Of a stretch of DNA of 21,200 nucleotides, positions 12,731 through 20,744 are shown piece by piece. Location: NCBI GenBank assembly GCA_963169055.1, contig CAUJFU010000142.1:1-21200 (forward strand), given 5' to 3'. Each line of letters begins with the position of its first letter. The first letter of the stretch is position 1. A model generated the notes under the pieces. It saw only the letters and a program-made list of their open reading frames with translations. It was not told where the DNA came from and did not search any database. The stretch comes from Myxococcota bacterium (lineage in GTDB: Bacteria > Myxococcota_C > UBA6777). Made by a program: the position numbers and the translations under genes.

Positions 12731-14632
12731 TTAGGGCGGAGTATGCGCAGAGATGTGTTGTTCTTGGAGCCATTGTTGGATGCGCTGTTGAAGTTCTTCT
12801 TCGCTGCCAAGGGTGCCGTAGCGTAATGCTGCGTAATCAAGAAGCAGTTGTGCGGCCTGATGGACATGGGGGGGATATTCATCGCGGCGCAGACGGCGTG
12901 CGTAATGTTCGATGGTTTCGTGTTCTTGTTTGGGTAGGGTGGGATGGAGTGTGCGGAGGAGATCTTGGTAAGTGGCGAGTGGATCGCGGTAATGTGGGCC
13001 TGATTCGCCAGATGATCGGGCTTTTTGGCGAAACCGACGCAGTACGCGGATCGCGATCCAGAGGGCGATGAAGGAAAAGATCAGCGTGAGGACTTGGGTG
13101 AGGGTGAGGCTGAGCAGCCATTCTTGGGCTTTGTCGAGCCAAACACGCAGGATGTCGATGGTGCCGCCAAATAACGTCGAGCGATCGCGGTTGTGGGAGC
13201 GTAGACCCGAAGCTGGAGTCGCATCAAAGGTTTGCCAGCCCTTGTTCGGGAGCCATATCTCAGCCCAAGCATGGGCGTTTTTTTCGCGTACGATATAATA
13301 ACCGCCCAAGGCGTTGTATTCGTACACAAGATAACCACCAATGACACGGGCAGGGAGGCCGATGCTTCGGGCGAGTAGCGCCAAGGCCGATGCAAAGTAT
13401 TCGCAATGTCCTTGTTTGTTGTATTCGAGAAAGTCGACGATCGGTTCGAGGTGTGGTGGGCGCTTGAAGGACAAAGAATAGCGGTATTCGGATTGAAGCT
13501 TGTGGACAAGGGCTTTGATCTTGGCGAGAGAGCTAGACTGCGCCTTCGTCCATGCCAAGGCCAGCGGCTGTAGGCGTTTTTCTATACCCTCGAAGAGGCG
13601 CAGATCGGCTCCGACAGGCGGTGCGAGGGCAGGACTGCGTTGCTTGGTGAGTTGAAAGCTTAGGCGTTCGGGCATTTCTTTTTGGAGTGGGCGCAAGAGG
13701 CCCATCTCGTCCATATCGACATGGCCGCTCGGTGTAGAGAGATGGTCGATATCGAGCGGGGCAAAGTAGCGATAACGTTCGCCTGCGATCCGCTCGACGG
13801 TGAGAGAAGACGCGAGGGGCCGAGTCGGCAGGCGATAGACTTTGGGAGAACGGGTGCGCGATGTACTCCAGTGCTTGTTAAAGTAGCGGTTGTAGACGAT
13901 GCCACGCAACCGAAGCGTGTCCGAGAAACGTCCATGTACGCGTAAGACAGCACGCTCAGACTGTAGCATCTCCGAGAGAGATCCGACACGAAAATACATA
14001 CTAAAGCCGGTTTGTGCGCGGTTGAGGAAAGAATCGCTTACGCGTTGGGTGATCCACTGGTGTACAGGGGGGATGGCGAGCGTCAAGCCTGTGGCGACCA
14101 GCGTTGCTGTAAAAAAAGCGACAACAAGGAGCAGCTTGCGCCGCGAAGTGGCCTTGGGGAGAGCAGGACGAGAGGGATCAAGTGCAGCCAAGGCCAAAAG
14201 CGATACGATGCTAAATACGGCCACAAGGGCATGATAGAGATATCCAATGTGATCGCCCCCGCAGGCCGCCACCACAAATAGCGGAAAAAACAAGGTACTC
14301 GCATGACCGCCAAAGGGGTCACGAAAGCGTACCCGCAAACAGGCATACGCGAGCGACCAGAAACAAGCAAACGCACGAACCAGCGCAAAACCTTCGGAGA
14401 TCGGATGCTTGGGGGCAGGGCCGATGCTTACAGTCAGGATATATGCTGCAACCAGCCCGACAAGACCAAGGATGATCTCACCGATACGGTCGATCTCAAG
14501 GGTGAACGGAAGCAGCGTTAGCCCAAGCAGGGCGAACAGGGCGTAAGTCGCCGTCCATTGCCGAAAGGTCAGCGCATACAACAGGATCGCGATGGCGATG
14601 GCCGCCCGAAGCGGCCAGAGACTCCTTTTCAT
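12731..14632 (-). CDS. TgpA-like membrane transglutaminase (DUF3488/transglutaminase-core/DUF4129)
   Basis: A 633-aa protein of the size usual for TgpA proteins. The first about 190 residues form several membrane helices (DUF3488-like region). A periplasmic transglutaminase-core domain follows, with the complete triad C410 in QGHCEYFASA, H454 in NAHAWAEIW and D470 in GWQTFDATP. One more helix lies at about 508-530, and a cytoplasmic C-terminal region resembles DUF4129. The known fold is a cysteine-protease-like catalytic core; TgpA is essential in Pseudomonas aeruginosa but its substrate is not settled. GGAG stands 8 bases ahead of the ATG, inside the DUF58 gene, and the two genes share an ATGA overlap. 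Genes of this type commonly follow MoxR and DUF58 genes, as here. Family assignment is firm. Confidence 0.95.
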   Translation of the reverse strand: MKRSLWPLRAAIAIAILLYALTFRQWTATYALFALLGLTLLPFTLEIDRIGEIILGLVGLVAAYILTVSIGPAPKHPISEGFALVRAFACFWSLAYACLRVRFRDPFGGHASTLFFPLFVVAACGGDHIGYLYHALVAVFSIVSLLALAALDPSRPALPKATSRRKLLLVVAFFTATLVATGLTLAIPPVHQWITQRVSDSFLNRAQTGFSMYFRVGSLSEMLQSERAVLRVHGRFSDTLRLRGIVYNRYFNKHWSTSRTRSPKVYRLPTRPLASSLTVERIAGERYRYFAPLDIDHLSTPSGHVDMDEMGLLRPLQKEMPERLSFQLTKQRSPALAPPVGADLRLFEGIEKRLQPLALAWTKAQSSSLAKIKALVHKLQSEYRYSLSFKRPPHLEPIVDFLEYNKQGHCEYFASALALLARSIGLPARVIGGYLVYEYNALGGYYIVREKNAHAWAEIWLPNKGWQTFDATPASGLRSHNRDRSTLFGGTIDILRVWLDKAQEWLLSLTLTQVLTLIFSFIALWIAIRVLRRFRQKARSSGESGPHYRDPLATYQDLLRTLHPTLPKQEHETIEHYARRLRRDEYPPHVHQAAQLLLDYAALRYGTLGSEEELQQRIQQWLQEQHISAHTPP

Positions 14633-15906
14633 ACAGCGATCTCCCGATTTTGCTGGATCTCTTTGGCTTGAACAAGCGTTGCACCGGCGGCTTGCGCATC
14701 AGGGGGAGGCGTCTCTCCCACCACAAGGATCTTGCGACAACGCGTGCCTTGTTGCTCGATCCAGTCGGTAAAATATTGACGCGATGGATCCCATCGTAGA
14801 GAGAGAAACAGCATACAAGACAGGCGATCAAGGTGCCCCGTTAGTTGGGCTTGGAGGGTTTGGGCTTGGAAGCCTTGTTTGGGGGCGACACACGCGAGCA
14901 GGTCGAGGGCTTGTTCGAGAAACCCCAGACTTCGTCCGAGCGTGAGTTGGTGGACATCCTCTCCGATCACAAGGATATCCAAAAGCACTTCTCCTCGACT
15001 GAGTTGGGCGGTAATCCCCGCAGCAAGCGAGAGCATCGCCTCGAAGATCGGATCGTCTGCTTCCCCGCCGTCGGTGTCGATCACGATCCCGATGCGTGTA
15101 AAATACTCTTGTTGGTACTCTCGTACGACAGGCATCCCGATACGCGCCCATGTTTTTGCATGAAGATCTCGGACTGGATCCCCGGGACGATACGGACGAA
15201 CTCCAATAATCTCCCGCGACTCTCCTGTAATCGAGGCAAGCGCTACCCCTCCCGGCTGGTAGCGCATCACCGTATCCACATGAACGTGTGTGACGTGCGC
15301 GATACGCGGGATCACCAGAAAGCGCAGCGGTTCGCTGTAGACGGGCGGACCCAGACCAAACCCTAGCGGCGTGAGAGCGCGAACACTTGCTGTACCGAGA
15401 TTGTGTTCGCCTCGCGCAACAAAACGCGCTTTGACCGGGCAGATCTGGCTTTGGCCGAGAGCAAGATGCTCCACAAACGGGCGTGGGTTGAGATAACGCC
15501 CATCCCACGGCAGAAAGGGGCGTTCGATGCGCAATGCTTGATGAGGTTGTTCGCCGTGGTTGTGGATCTCGACGAGCAGATGGACTTCTTCGCCGATAGT
15601 CACACGCGGCGGCCCTGTAAAGCGAAGCTGCACCCCATGCAAGAGCAGCCCCCGACGCAAAAGCAACGACGCAAAAAGCAGCCCCGTGACCACACTCCAC
15701 ATCACATAGTATTGGGTGAATTCGACATTGATACTCAACGCGGACAACATCACCCATCCGATCAATAGCCATTGGCCCTCGGTCGAAAACATAAAAAAGA
15801 AGTAAACCAGCGCATAAGCATATTTCGCATACCAAGCGCGTCGAAGACGCTCAAGTTCTTCGGGCTTTTTTGGAATAAGGATGTAGTTGAGTTTTGAAAG
15901 ATTCAT
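14629..15906 (-). CDS. DUF58 domain-containing membrane protein
   Basis: A 425-aa protein with two membrane helices near the N-terminus (about 30-50 and 66-85), then a periplasmic-type beta-rich region, and the DUF58 signature as IGVRPYRPGDPVRDLHAKTWAR (about residues 236-257). The usual D-W-K-x-x-A-R is D-L-H-A-K-T-W-A-R here, a mild variation. The following segment GIVIDTDGG is where the VWA-like fold of this family begins. An AAAAGG site lies about 8 bases ahead of the ATG. The gene overlaps both neighbours by 4 bases (ATGA): MoxR upstream, TgpA-like downstream. That gives the tightly coupled MoxR-DUF58-TgpA set found in many bacteria. Its biochemical role is not established; it is thought to act with the MoxR ATPase on envelope protein assembly. 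Confidence 0.94.
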   Translation of the reverse strand: MNLSKLNYILIPKKPEELERLRRAWYAKYAYALVYFFFMFSTEGQWLLIGWVMLSALSINVEFTQYYVMWSVVTGLLFASLLLRRGLLLHGVQLRFTGPPRVTIGEEVHLLVEIHNHGEQPHQALRIERPFLPWDGRYLNPRPFVEHLALGQSQICPVKARFVARGEHNLGTASVRALTPLGFGLGPPVYSEPLRFLVIPRIAHVTHVHVDTVMRYQPGGVALASITGESREIIGVRPYRPGDPVRDLHAKTWARIGMPVVREYQQEYFTRIGIVIDTDGGEADDPIFEAMLSLAAGITAQLSRGEVLLDILVIGEDVHQLTLGRSLGFLEQALDLLACVAPKQGFQAQTLQAQLTGHLDRLSCMLFLSLRWDPSRQYFTDWIEQQGTRCRKILVVGETPPPDAQAAGATLVQAKEIQQNREIAV

Positions 15907-16868
15907 GTGGGAACCTTTTGTGTGGACAAGATCGATTGGAGGACGTGGGCGGTGGTTTTGCCGCCATAGCGGGCTTGGTTGGAGAGGCGGATACGGTGGG
16001 CGAGTACGGGAACCGCGAGGGCTTGGATATCATCGGGGCTGGCATAGGAACGACCTTGTAAGAAAGCACGGGCTTGGATGGCGCGAAAAAACGAGAGTGT
16101 GGCGCGTGGACTGGCTCCAAGGGCCAGTTCGGTGTGTTGCCGTGTGGCCTCGACGATGGCGTGAAGGTAAAGGGCCACATCGCGCTCCACACGGATATCA
16201 CGGACTTGTTGTTGGAGAGCGCGCAAGGTCTCAAGATCCATCACAGGCTGGATATGATCGAGCGGATCGGTGGTTTGGCGATCAAAGAGGATCTTGATCT
16301 CGTCTTCTTTGCTTGGATAGCCGAGGCTGATCCGCACGATGAATCGGTCGAGTTGTGCTTCGGGAAGAGGATAAGTGCCTTGGTGATCCACAGGATTTTG
16401 GGTGGCGATCACGAAAAACGGCGAGGGGAGGGGATGCGTTGTTCCGTCGATCGTCACTTGCCGTTCGTTCATGGCCTCAAGAAGGGCGGATTGCGTGCGC
16501 GGCGAGGCGCGGTTGGTCTCGTCGGCAAGCAGGAGGTGATGGAAGACAGGGCCTTGGTGGAAATGGAAGGTGCTGTCTTTGGGATTGAGGATCGTGGAGC
16601 CGAGGATATCGGAAGGAAGGAGATCGGGGGTAAATTGAACGCGGGCAAAGTCGAGATGGAGGGACTTGGCGAGGGTTTTGGCCAGTGTGGTTTTGCCGAC
16701 CCCGGGGACATCTTCGAGCAAGACGTGTCCTCCGCTGAGGATGCCAAGGACGGTCAGTTCGACGCCTTCGCCTTGGGTGAGGACGACACGGCGGATCGAG
16801 GCGAGGATATCACGCAGGGCCGTTTGGGGGTCTGTCGGGGTGGGCTGTGTGTGCGTTTGTTGGGTCAC
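15903..16868 (-). CDS. MoxR-family AAA+ ATPase
   Basis: A 321-aa AAA+ ATPase, first gene of the five-gene cluster. Visible motifs are Walker A D-V-P-G-V-G-K-T (53-60), Walker B LLLADETNR (112-120), sensor 1 ATQNP (155-159), GTYPLPEAQLDRF as the arginine-finger region, and GASPRA as sensor 2. MoxR proteins act as chaperone-like remodelling ATPases, often with VWA-domain partners. The start is uncertain: no in-frame ATG precedes the domain. A GTG at 16868 with GGAG ten bases upstream is chosen; a TTG at 16898 is the alternative but lacks a ribosome site. The first 15 residues are Thr/Gln/Pro-rich. It overlaps the DUF58 gene by 4 bases. No VWA/BatA-type gene is present in the visible cluster, so DUF58 is the likely partner. 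Confidence 0.94.
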   Translation of the reverse strand: MTQQTHTQPTPTDPQTALRDILASIRRVVLTQGEGVELTVLGILSGGHVLLEDVPGVGKTTLAKTLAKSLHLDFARVQFTPDLLPSDILGSTILNPKDSTFHFHQGPVFHHLLLADETNRASPRTQSALLEAMNERQVTIDGTTHPLPSPFFVIATQNPVDHQGTYPLPEAQLDRFIVRISLGYPSKEDEIKILFDRQTTDPLDHIQPVMDLETLRALQQQVRDIRVERDVALYLHAIVEATRQHTELALGASPRATLSFFRAIQARAFLQGRSYASPDDIQALAVPVLAHRIRLSNQARYGGKTTAHVLQSILSTQKVPT

Positions 16869-16933
16869 TTGTGATCGGCTCCATGCTGTGGGGTTCAACC
16901 GAAGATCGGAGTTGGCGTCTTGCGCTTTACACG

Positions 16934-16953
16934 GCTTGATTCTTTCATCAAGC
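16934..16953. other. Inverted repeat between the divergent MoxR and aldehyde dehydrogenase genes
   Basis: A perfect GCTTGAT/ATCAAGC inverted repeat with 6-base spacer, TCTTTC. No T-tract follows, so it is not a terminator. It lies in the 164-base divergent intergenic space (16869-17032), where an operator for either gene would be expected. I see no clear -35/-10 pair around it. Confidence 0.35.
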
Positions 16954-17032
16954 GGCCCAAAACATCAACCGGCTGCGAGCGTCCTGTGCGTGAGAGGCGT
17001 TGTAAGCAGCGGTCAAAACAGAGCAGGAGCAG

Positions 17033-18400
17033 ATGGTGCGATACGAACGTCGAAACCCGAACACAGGAGAACTTTTACGTTCTTACGCCTTGGCAAGCCA
17101 AACAGAGATCGAACAAGCCTTGGCGCGGGGAGCTGCAGCTTTTTCTGCGTGGCGCGCTGCTTCTTTTACGCAGCGTGCAGCGCCGATGCTTCGGTGTGCA
17201 GCGTTGCTCGAAGAGCGCGCAGAGACGTACGCTTACGAGATGGCGTTGGAGATGGGAAAGCCGCTTGCGGAGGGGATCGCCGAAGCCAAGAAATGCGCGT
17301 GGGTTTGTCGTTATTATGCAGAAAAAGCCGAAGAGATGCTGCGCGAAGTCCCCCATACTTCGGATGGTTCTGAGGCGTTTGTGTTGTATGAGCCGCTTGG
17401 TGTGGTGTTGGCGATTATGCCGTGGAACTTCCCGTTTTGGCAGGTCTTTCGGTTTGCGGCTCCCACCTTGATGGCGGGAAACGTCGGACTACTCAAGCAC
17501 GCTCCCAACACGCCCTATCTTGCGGAGCAGATTGTTTCTCTCCTACAAGACGCAGGATTTCCCGAGGGAGTGTTCCAACAATTGCGCCTGAGCAACGCAC
17601 AAGCCGCCGAAGTGATCGCCGATCCCCGTGTCGCGGCTGTGACGTTGACAGGCAGCACTCGCGCAGGAAAAGCCGTGGCCCGTGTGGGCGGCGAAGCCCT
17701 CAAACCGATGGTGATGGAACTCGGCGGCAGCGACCCGTTTGTGGTGTTCCCAGATGCTGATCTTGCGCGGGCCGCAGAACACGGCGTGCGCTCGCGCTGC
17801 CTCAACAACGGCCAAAGCTGCATCGCTGCCAAGCGCTTTTTGGTTCACCGATCCGTCGAAACCCCATGTATCGATGCTTTGCGCGAGGGCATGGCTGCTT
17901 TGCGTGTGGGAAATGCTTGTGATCCGACAACCCAGATCGGGCCGTTGGCTCGGGCTGATCTACGCGATACCTTGGCGACGCAAGTACAAGCGCTCAAAGA
18001 GGCCGGAGCATCGGTGCTGTTTGAAGGAGATCTCCCTGATCAAATCGGGTTCTTTTTCCCTCCCATGATCTTGCGCGGAGTGGACCCACACCACCCCGCT
18101 TCACAAGAAGAACTTTTTGGACCTGTGATCACTCTTTATTCGTTCGAAAATGAAGAAGAAATGCTATACCTCGCCAACGCGACACCCTACGGGCTAGGAG
18201 CGAGTCTGTGGACACAAGACACCTCGCGAATACGTCGACTGGTCGGTCGCTTAAACGCTGGAAATGTGTTCTTCAACGGAATGGTCAAATCCGATCCTCG
18301 CCTACCTTTCGGAGGAACGAAAGCTTCGGGCTTTGGCCGCGAACTCGGTCGCGAAGGGATCTTGGCCTTTGTGAACGTCAAAAGCGTTTGGGTGGGATAG
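17033..18400 (+). CDS. NAD(P)-dependent succinate-semialdehyde dehydrogenase, GabD1/Sad type
   Basis: A 455-aa aldehyde dehydrogenase that oxidises an aldehyde, most likely succinate semialdehyde, to the acid. Key residues are complete: N132 in MPWNFP, K155 in LLKHAPN, TGSTR (206-210), general base E229 in MVMELGG, and nucleophile C263 in NNGQSCIAAKRF. The strings MELGGSDPFVV and NNGQSCIAAKRF, and the short length (about 455 rather than about 480), are those of the GabD1/Sad subgroup as I know it. AGGAG stands 3 bases ahead of the ATG and 6 ahead of an adjacent GTG, so translation may begin at either (ATGGTG). It is divergent from the MoxR cluster and apparently monocistronic; no GABA transaminase gene is visible nearby. 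Enzyme class is certain; substrate is likely but unproven. Confidence 0.95.
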   Translation: MVRYERRNPNTGELLRSYALASQTEIEQALARGAAAFSAWRAASFTQRAAPMLRCAALLEERAETYAYEMALEMGKPLAEGIAEAKKCAWVCRYYAEKAEEMLREVPHTSDGSEAFVLYEPLGVVLAIMPWNFPFWQVFRFAAPTLMAGNVGLLKHAPNTPYLAEQIVSLLQDAGFPEGVFQQLRLSNAQAAEVIADPRVAAVTLTGSTRAGKAVARVGGEALKPMVMELGGSDPFVVFPDADLARAAEHGVRSRCLNNGQSCIAAKRFLVHRSVETPCIDALREGMAALRVGNACDPTTQIGPLARADLRDTLATQVQALKEAGASVLFEGDLPDQIGFFFPPMILRGVDPHHPASQEELFGPVITLYSFENEEEMLYLANATPYGLGASLWTQDTSRIRRLVGRLNAGNVFFNGMVKSDPRLPFGGTKASGFGRELGREGILAFVNVKSVWVG

Positions 18401-18423
18401 GCGACACGATACCGTGTGACGCT

Positions 18424-18503
18424 CACCCCTGTCCTTCGGACATCCTCTCGCCTTGCCGTGAGGCTTTGCGAGCGTCGCAAGGTGAGAGGAAAGCAGAGGG
18501 GTG
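18424..18503. repeat. Large interrupted hairpin abutting the MITE-like element
   Basis: Outer arms CACCCCT (18424-18430) and AGGGGTG (18497-18503) enclose inner arms CCTCTCGCCTTGC (18444-18456) and GCAAGGTGAGAGG (18477-18489), which pair with one mismatch. A small hairpin GTCC-TTC-GGAC (18431-18441) sits in the left arm. It is the kind of structured intergenic repeat seen in many copies in some genomes, though only one copy is visible here. It may aid termination of both convergent genes. Confidence 0.65.
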
Positions 18504-18627
18504 ATACGAAATCCGCCCATGGTGTGATCGCAATATGTAGGGGCAGCCCCCTGTGGCTGCCCGATAACAGGGCATCTACAGCGAATCGCGCTTACCTTCC
18601 GATCACACTTCTCTCGGATATCGTATG
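18503..18627 (+). repeat. MITE-like palindromic element, copy 2
   Basis: A 125-base element in the same orientation as copy 1 (11788-11911). Its ends, GATACGAAATCCG and CGGATATCGTATG, are imperfect inverted repeats, and a second matching pair lies inside (GTGTGATCG near 18522 and CGATCACAC near 18600). The central hairpin GGGCAGCC/GGCTGCCC (18541-18562) is identical to that in copy 1. No coding capacity. Movement by a transposase in trans is inferred only from form. Confidence 0.87.
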
Positions 18628-18678
18628 GGGTGAGGGGTAAGAAGAGCGCGAATCTTGCCTCTTCTGCGTGGCTTGACG

Positions 18679-19731
18679 CTATACCGAGCGCAGCGGAAAA
18701 CGCGAGCGTGTGTGCAACGTGAGAGCCTCGGCTTCAACCTCCAAGATCGCCCACCCTTCGGGTGTGTCCGCCAGATTGATAAATTGCGTTTTGTAGTAAT
18801 GATCTTCGATGGAACCTACAGGTGCGCGTTTTCCTCGCTCTGGTTCGGCCATGTTGGGGATATCAAGCACCTTGAGCGAATCATCCACCCATGCCTGCTG
18901 TTTTGCGTTCAGCCCGCAACTCTCGCGCTCTTGCTCCCACCGCCGACACAACGCCTCGAAAGCTGCTTGTGAACGCCCAACGACTTCTTGCGGTTCGCAG
19001 ATTGCAAACAGGCTGTAGGCATGGCAGATCGGGGGGTCCATGTGTCCACTCACCGAAAGATCGATCCCCAACACAAGACAAAGCCGCTCGATCAAGCGCG
19101 CCTCGCTTTTGGCGGGTGAAACATGGCTCACAAAGATCGTTGCACGCGGAGATTGTGTTTGTTGAAGATGCTTGAATTGCTCGATCAATCGGGCGTATTG
19201 TAACCACGAAGCTCGGATCGTTCCGCCGTGTCCCGTATATTCCGATGCAAACAGCTTGTCTCCTTCAAGATAAAAATTACCACCGACTCCTAAAAGAGCG
19301 ATTTGTGTTTTTCCTAAAAAAGGTGCATTGTTTTCATGAAGAAGATGAAGATTGGGGACTTGATAGGTACCGTTGATCAGTTTTCGTATGACTTGATGAT
19401 CGTCATGATTCCCCCATACTGCATAAACAGGCACCGAAAATTGCGAGCGCCCCGAAAGATACGGAACAAAGCCTTCAAGCATCTTGTGGGTGCGGATCAC
19501 TTCGAGCGCTTGTTCTCGGCCCATATCATACGACTTCTTACGGAGATCTCGGGGAAGATCTGAATGTCGAATACGAAGTTGTAGCTCGCGTTGGGTGAGG
19601 CGATCAGGGCTTTCCTGATCGTAAAAGCCGAAGTCTCCGCAGTGAATGCAAGCATCGATGCGCTCGCTGAAAGCGAGTTCGTTGATCATCGCCAGTTCGT
19701 TGTGGGTGTCTGTCAGCAAAAGCACGCGCAT
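18679..19731 (-). CDS. Metallophosphoesterase (calcineurin-like)
   Basis: A 350-aa protein with the full set of binuclear-metal motifs: D8 and H10 in TDTHNE, D33 in CGDFG, N108 and H109 in WGNHDD, H203 in VSHVSP, and H230 in VSGHMD. These place it firmly in the calcineurin-like phosphoesterase superfamily, which includes protein phosphatases, nucleotide phosphodiesterases and nucleases. It is probably soluble. About 100 C-terminal residues beyond the fold are unassigned. A frame opens at 19758, but the ATG at 19731 has GGAGG nine bases ahead and starts directly with the first beta strand. The nitroreductase gene ends 135 bases upstream on the same strand, so co-transcription is possible but not clear. 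Substrate unknown. Confidence 0.93.
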   Translation of the reverse strand: MRVLLLTDTHNELAMINELAFSERIDACIHCGDFGFYDQESPDRLTQRELQLRIRHSDLPRDLRKKSYDMGREQALEVIRTHKMLEGFVPYLSGRSQFSVPVYAVWGNHDDHQVIRKLINGTYQVPNLHLLHENNAPFLGKTQIALLGVGGNFYLEGDKLFASEYTGHGGTIRASWLQYARLIEQFKHLQQTQSPRATIFVSHVSPAKSEARLIERLCLVLGIDLSVSGHMDPPICHAYSLFAICEPQEVVGRSQAAFEALCRRWEQERESCGLNAKQQAWVDDSLKVLDIPNMAEPERGKRAPVGSIEDHYYKTQFINLADTPEGWAILEVEAEALTLHTRSRFPLRSV

Positions 19732-19866
19732 GGTCAGGAGCCTCCGAAGGTAAAGCAAACAAAGAAGCAGGGAACGGATCTCGGGGGCGCTACGGAGGTT
19801 GCGCTGTGCGGGTTCGCTTTTTGAGCAGAGTCGAGCCGTTGGTTTGGATGTTGTGAGCGCGCTTGG

Positions 19867-20439
19867 TTAGGGAAGAACCTGTAAGACTTCTTGGAGGGCG
19901 GGCCGTTTGGGCGAAGGGATCGGCCCCTCCGATTGTCCCACCCACACAAAGCCGATGATCTCGTGTTGTTCGCGTTCGATCCCAAGCAGTTGGTAAGTCG
20001 TGGCTGCGGTCGTCAGATCGCCCGTCCCCCATTTGGAGCCGTAGCCCATCGCATGCAGCGCAAGGCTAAAGTTTTGGATCGAGCAGGCTACTGTTGCGTA
20101 ATCTTCGCGCTGGCGCACAGGATCTTTGCTTTGTGCGCAACAAAACGCGACCAATGCTGCGGGATACAACAGCTTTTCGGAGAGTTGTTGATCCAGCTTG
20201 GCGATTTCTTCTGGGCTTGCAGGTGTGGAGCGTGTTTGCAGCTTGGCTTGTTTGGCTTGTTCTTTCAGTTGGTAGCGTGTTTCGCGCCCAACGATCACAA
20301 ACCGCCACGGGTAGGTTAGCCGATGGTTCGGGGCGTAGAGTGCTGTCTCAAGAGCCGCGAGTAGGATATCCTGCGGGATCTCGCTCGGTTGGTAGTTTTG
20401 TGTGGTGCGGCGCGTGCGTAGGGCTTCTAAGGCGTCCAT
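19867..20439 (-). CDS. Nitroreductase-family FMN oxidoreductase, YdjA-like
   Basis: A 190-aa protein of the short nitroreductase branch. MDALEALRTRRT at the N-terminus (FMN-phosphate contact, R8-R11) and APNHRLTYPWRF (36-47) closely follow the E. coli YdjA pattern (MDALELL..RRS and APDHK..PWHF). GYGSKWGTGDL and IIGFVWVG correspond to the C-terminal flavin and dimer segments. Family members are homodimers binding FMN and reduce nitro compounds, quinones or other substrates with NAD(P)H. The true substrate is unknown. A frame opens upstream to 20670 across the tRNA, but the ATG at 20439 has AGAGGA five bases ahead and is the family's normal start. An 8-bp hairpin lies in its presumed leader. 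Confidence 0.93.
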   Translation of the reverse strand: MDALEALRTRRTTQNYQPSEIPQDILLAALETALYAPNHRLTYPWRFVIVGRETRYQLKEQAKQAKLQTRSTPASPEEIAKLDQQLSEKLLYPAALVAFCCAQSKDPVRQREDYATVACSIQNFSLALHAMGYGSKWGTGDLTTAATTYQLLGIEREQHEIIGFVWVGQSEGPIPSPKRPALQEVLQVLP

Positions 20440-20470
20440 CTTGTCCTCTTTCGATGAAAATAGACCGTGA

Positions 20471-20500
20471 ACCGCGCAGGGGCTTGGGGGGTTGCGCGGT
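20471..20500. other. Inverted repeat in the leader of the nitroreductase gene
   Basis: Perfect arms ACCGCGCA (20471-20478) and TGCGCGGT (20493-20500) enclose a G-rich 14-base loop. It begins 31 bases upstream of the nitroreductase ATG. It could be an operator or an RNA hairpin in the 5' leader. There is no T-tract in either direction. Confidence 0.4.
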
Positions 20501-20586
20501 GGTGCTACATTGTGCGTTCGCCTTCGGAAAACGCAAGCGGAAACGCGATGTTTTCTCTGCGTCTCGCCTCCCTGCGCAAAAAGTTG

Positions 20587-20615
20587 TTGACAGCCTTGGA
20601 TCGCTTCGCTATATA
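20587..20615 (+). promoter_or_regulatory. Sigma70 promoter of the tRNA-Asn gene
   Basis: TTGACA (20587-20592), a 17-base spacer and TATATA (20610-20615) form a near-perfect sigma70 promoter. Transcription would start at about 20621-20623, a few bases before the mature tRNA 5' end at 20629. That short leader is typical of single tRNA genes. Confidence 0.87.
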
Positions 20616-20628
20616 CAAACCCCAACGA

Positions 20629-20701
20629 TCCCCAATAGCTCAGTTGGTAGAGCAGGTGACTGTTAATCACCGGGTCCGTGGTTCGAGTCCGCGTTGGGGA
20701 G
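20629..20701 (+). tRNA. tRNA-Asn (anticodon GTT)
   Basis: A 73-base cloverleaf. Acceptor stem TCCCCAA/TTGGGGA pairs over 7 bp, D stem GCTC/GAGC, anticodon stem GGTGA/TCACC with loop CTGTTAA (anticodon GTT, Asn), and T stem CGTGG/CCGCG with loop TTCGAGT. The discriminator base is G and the 3' CCA is not encoded. A strong promoter precedes it and an intrinsic terminator follows within a few bases, so it is a single-gene unit. Confidence 0.97.
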
Positions 20702-20707
20702 CTTCAA

Positions 20708-20744
20708 AAGGTCGCACATCATACCAGATGTTGCGGCCTTTTTT
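20708..20744 (+). terminator. Intrinsic terminator of tRNA-Asn
   Basis: AAGGTCGCA-CATC pairs with GATG-T-TGCGGCCTT (about 13 bp with one G-U pair and one bulged T) around the loop ATACCA, followed directly by six T. It starts 7 bases after the tRNA 3' end. Confidence 0.88.

Larger units (their letters stand above)
18401..18678. other. Convergent intergenic region built of two structured repeat elements
   Basis: The space between aldehyde dehydrogenase and metallophosphoesterase contains no credible gene. It is almost wholly occupied by a large imperfect hairpin (18424-18503) and, abutting it, MITE-like copy 2 (18503-18627). About 50 unexplained bases remain before the metallophosphoesterase stop codon. 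Confidence 0.7.

Noticed and set aside
16074-16874. Plus-strand frame opposite the MoxR ATPase
   Set aside because: The MoxR frame carries all AAA+ motifs. The antisense frame has no conserved features.
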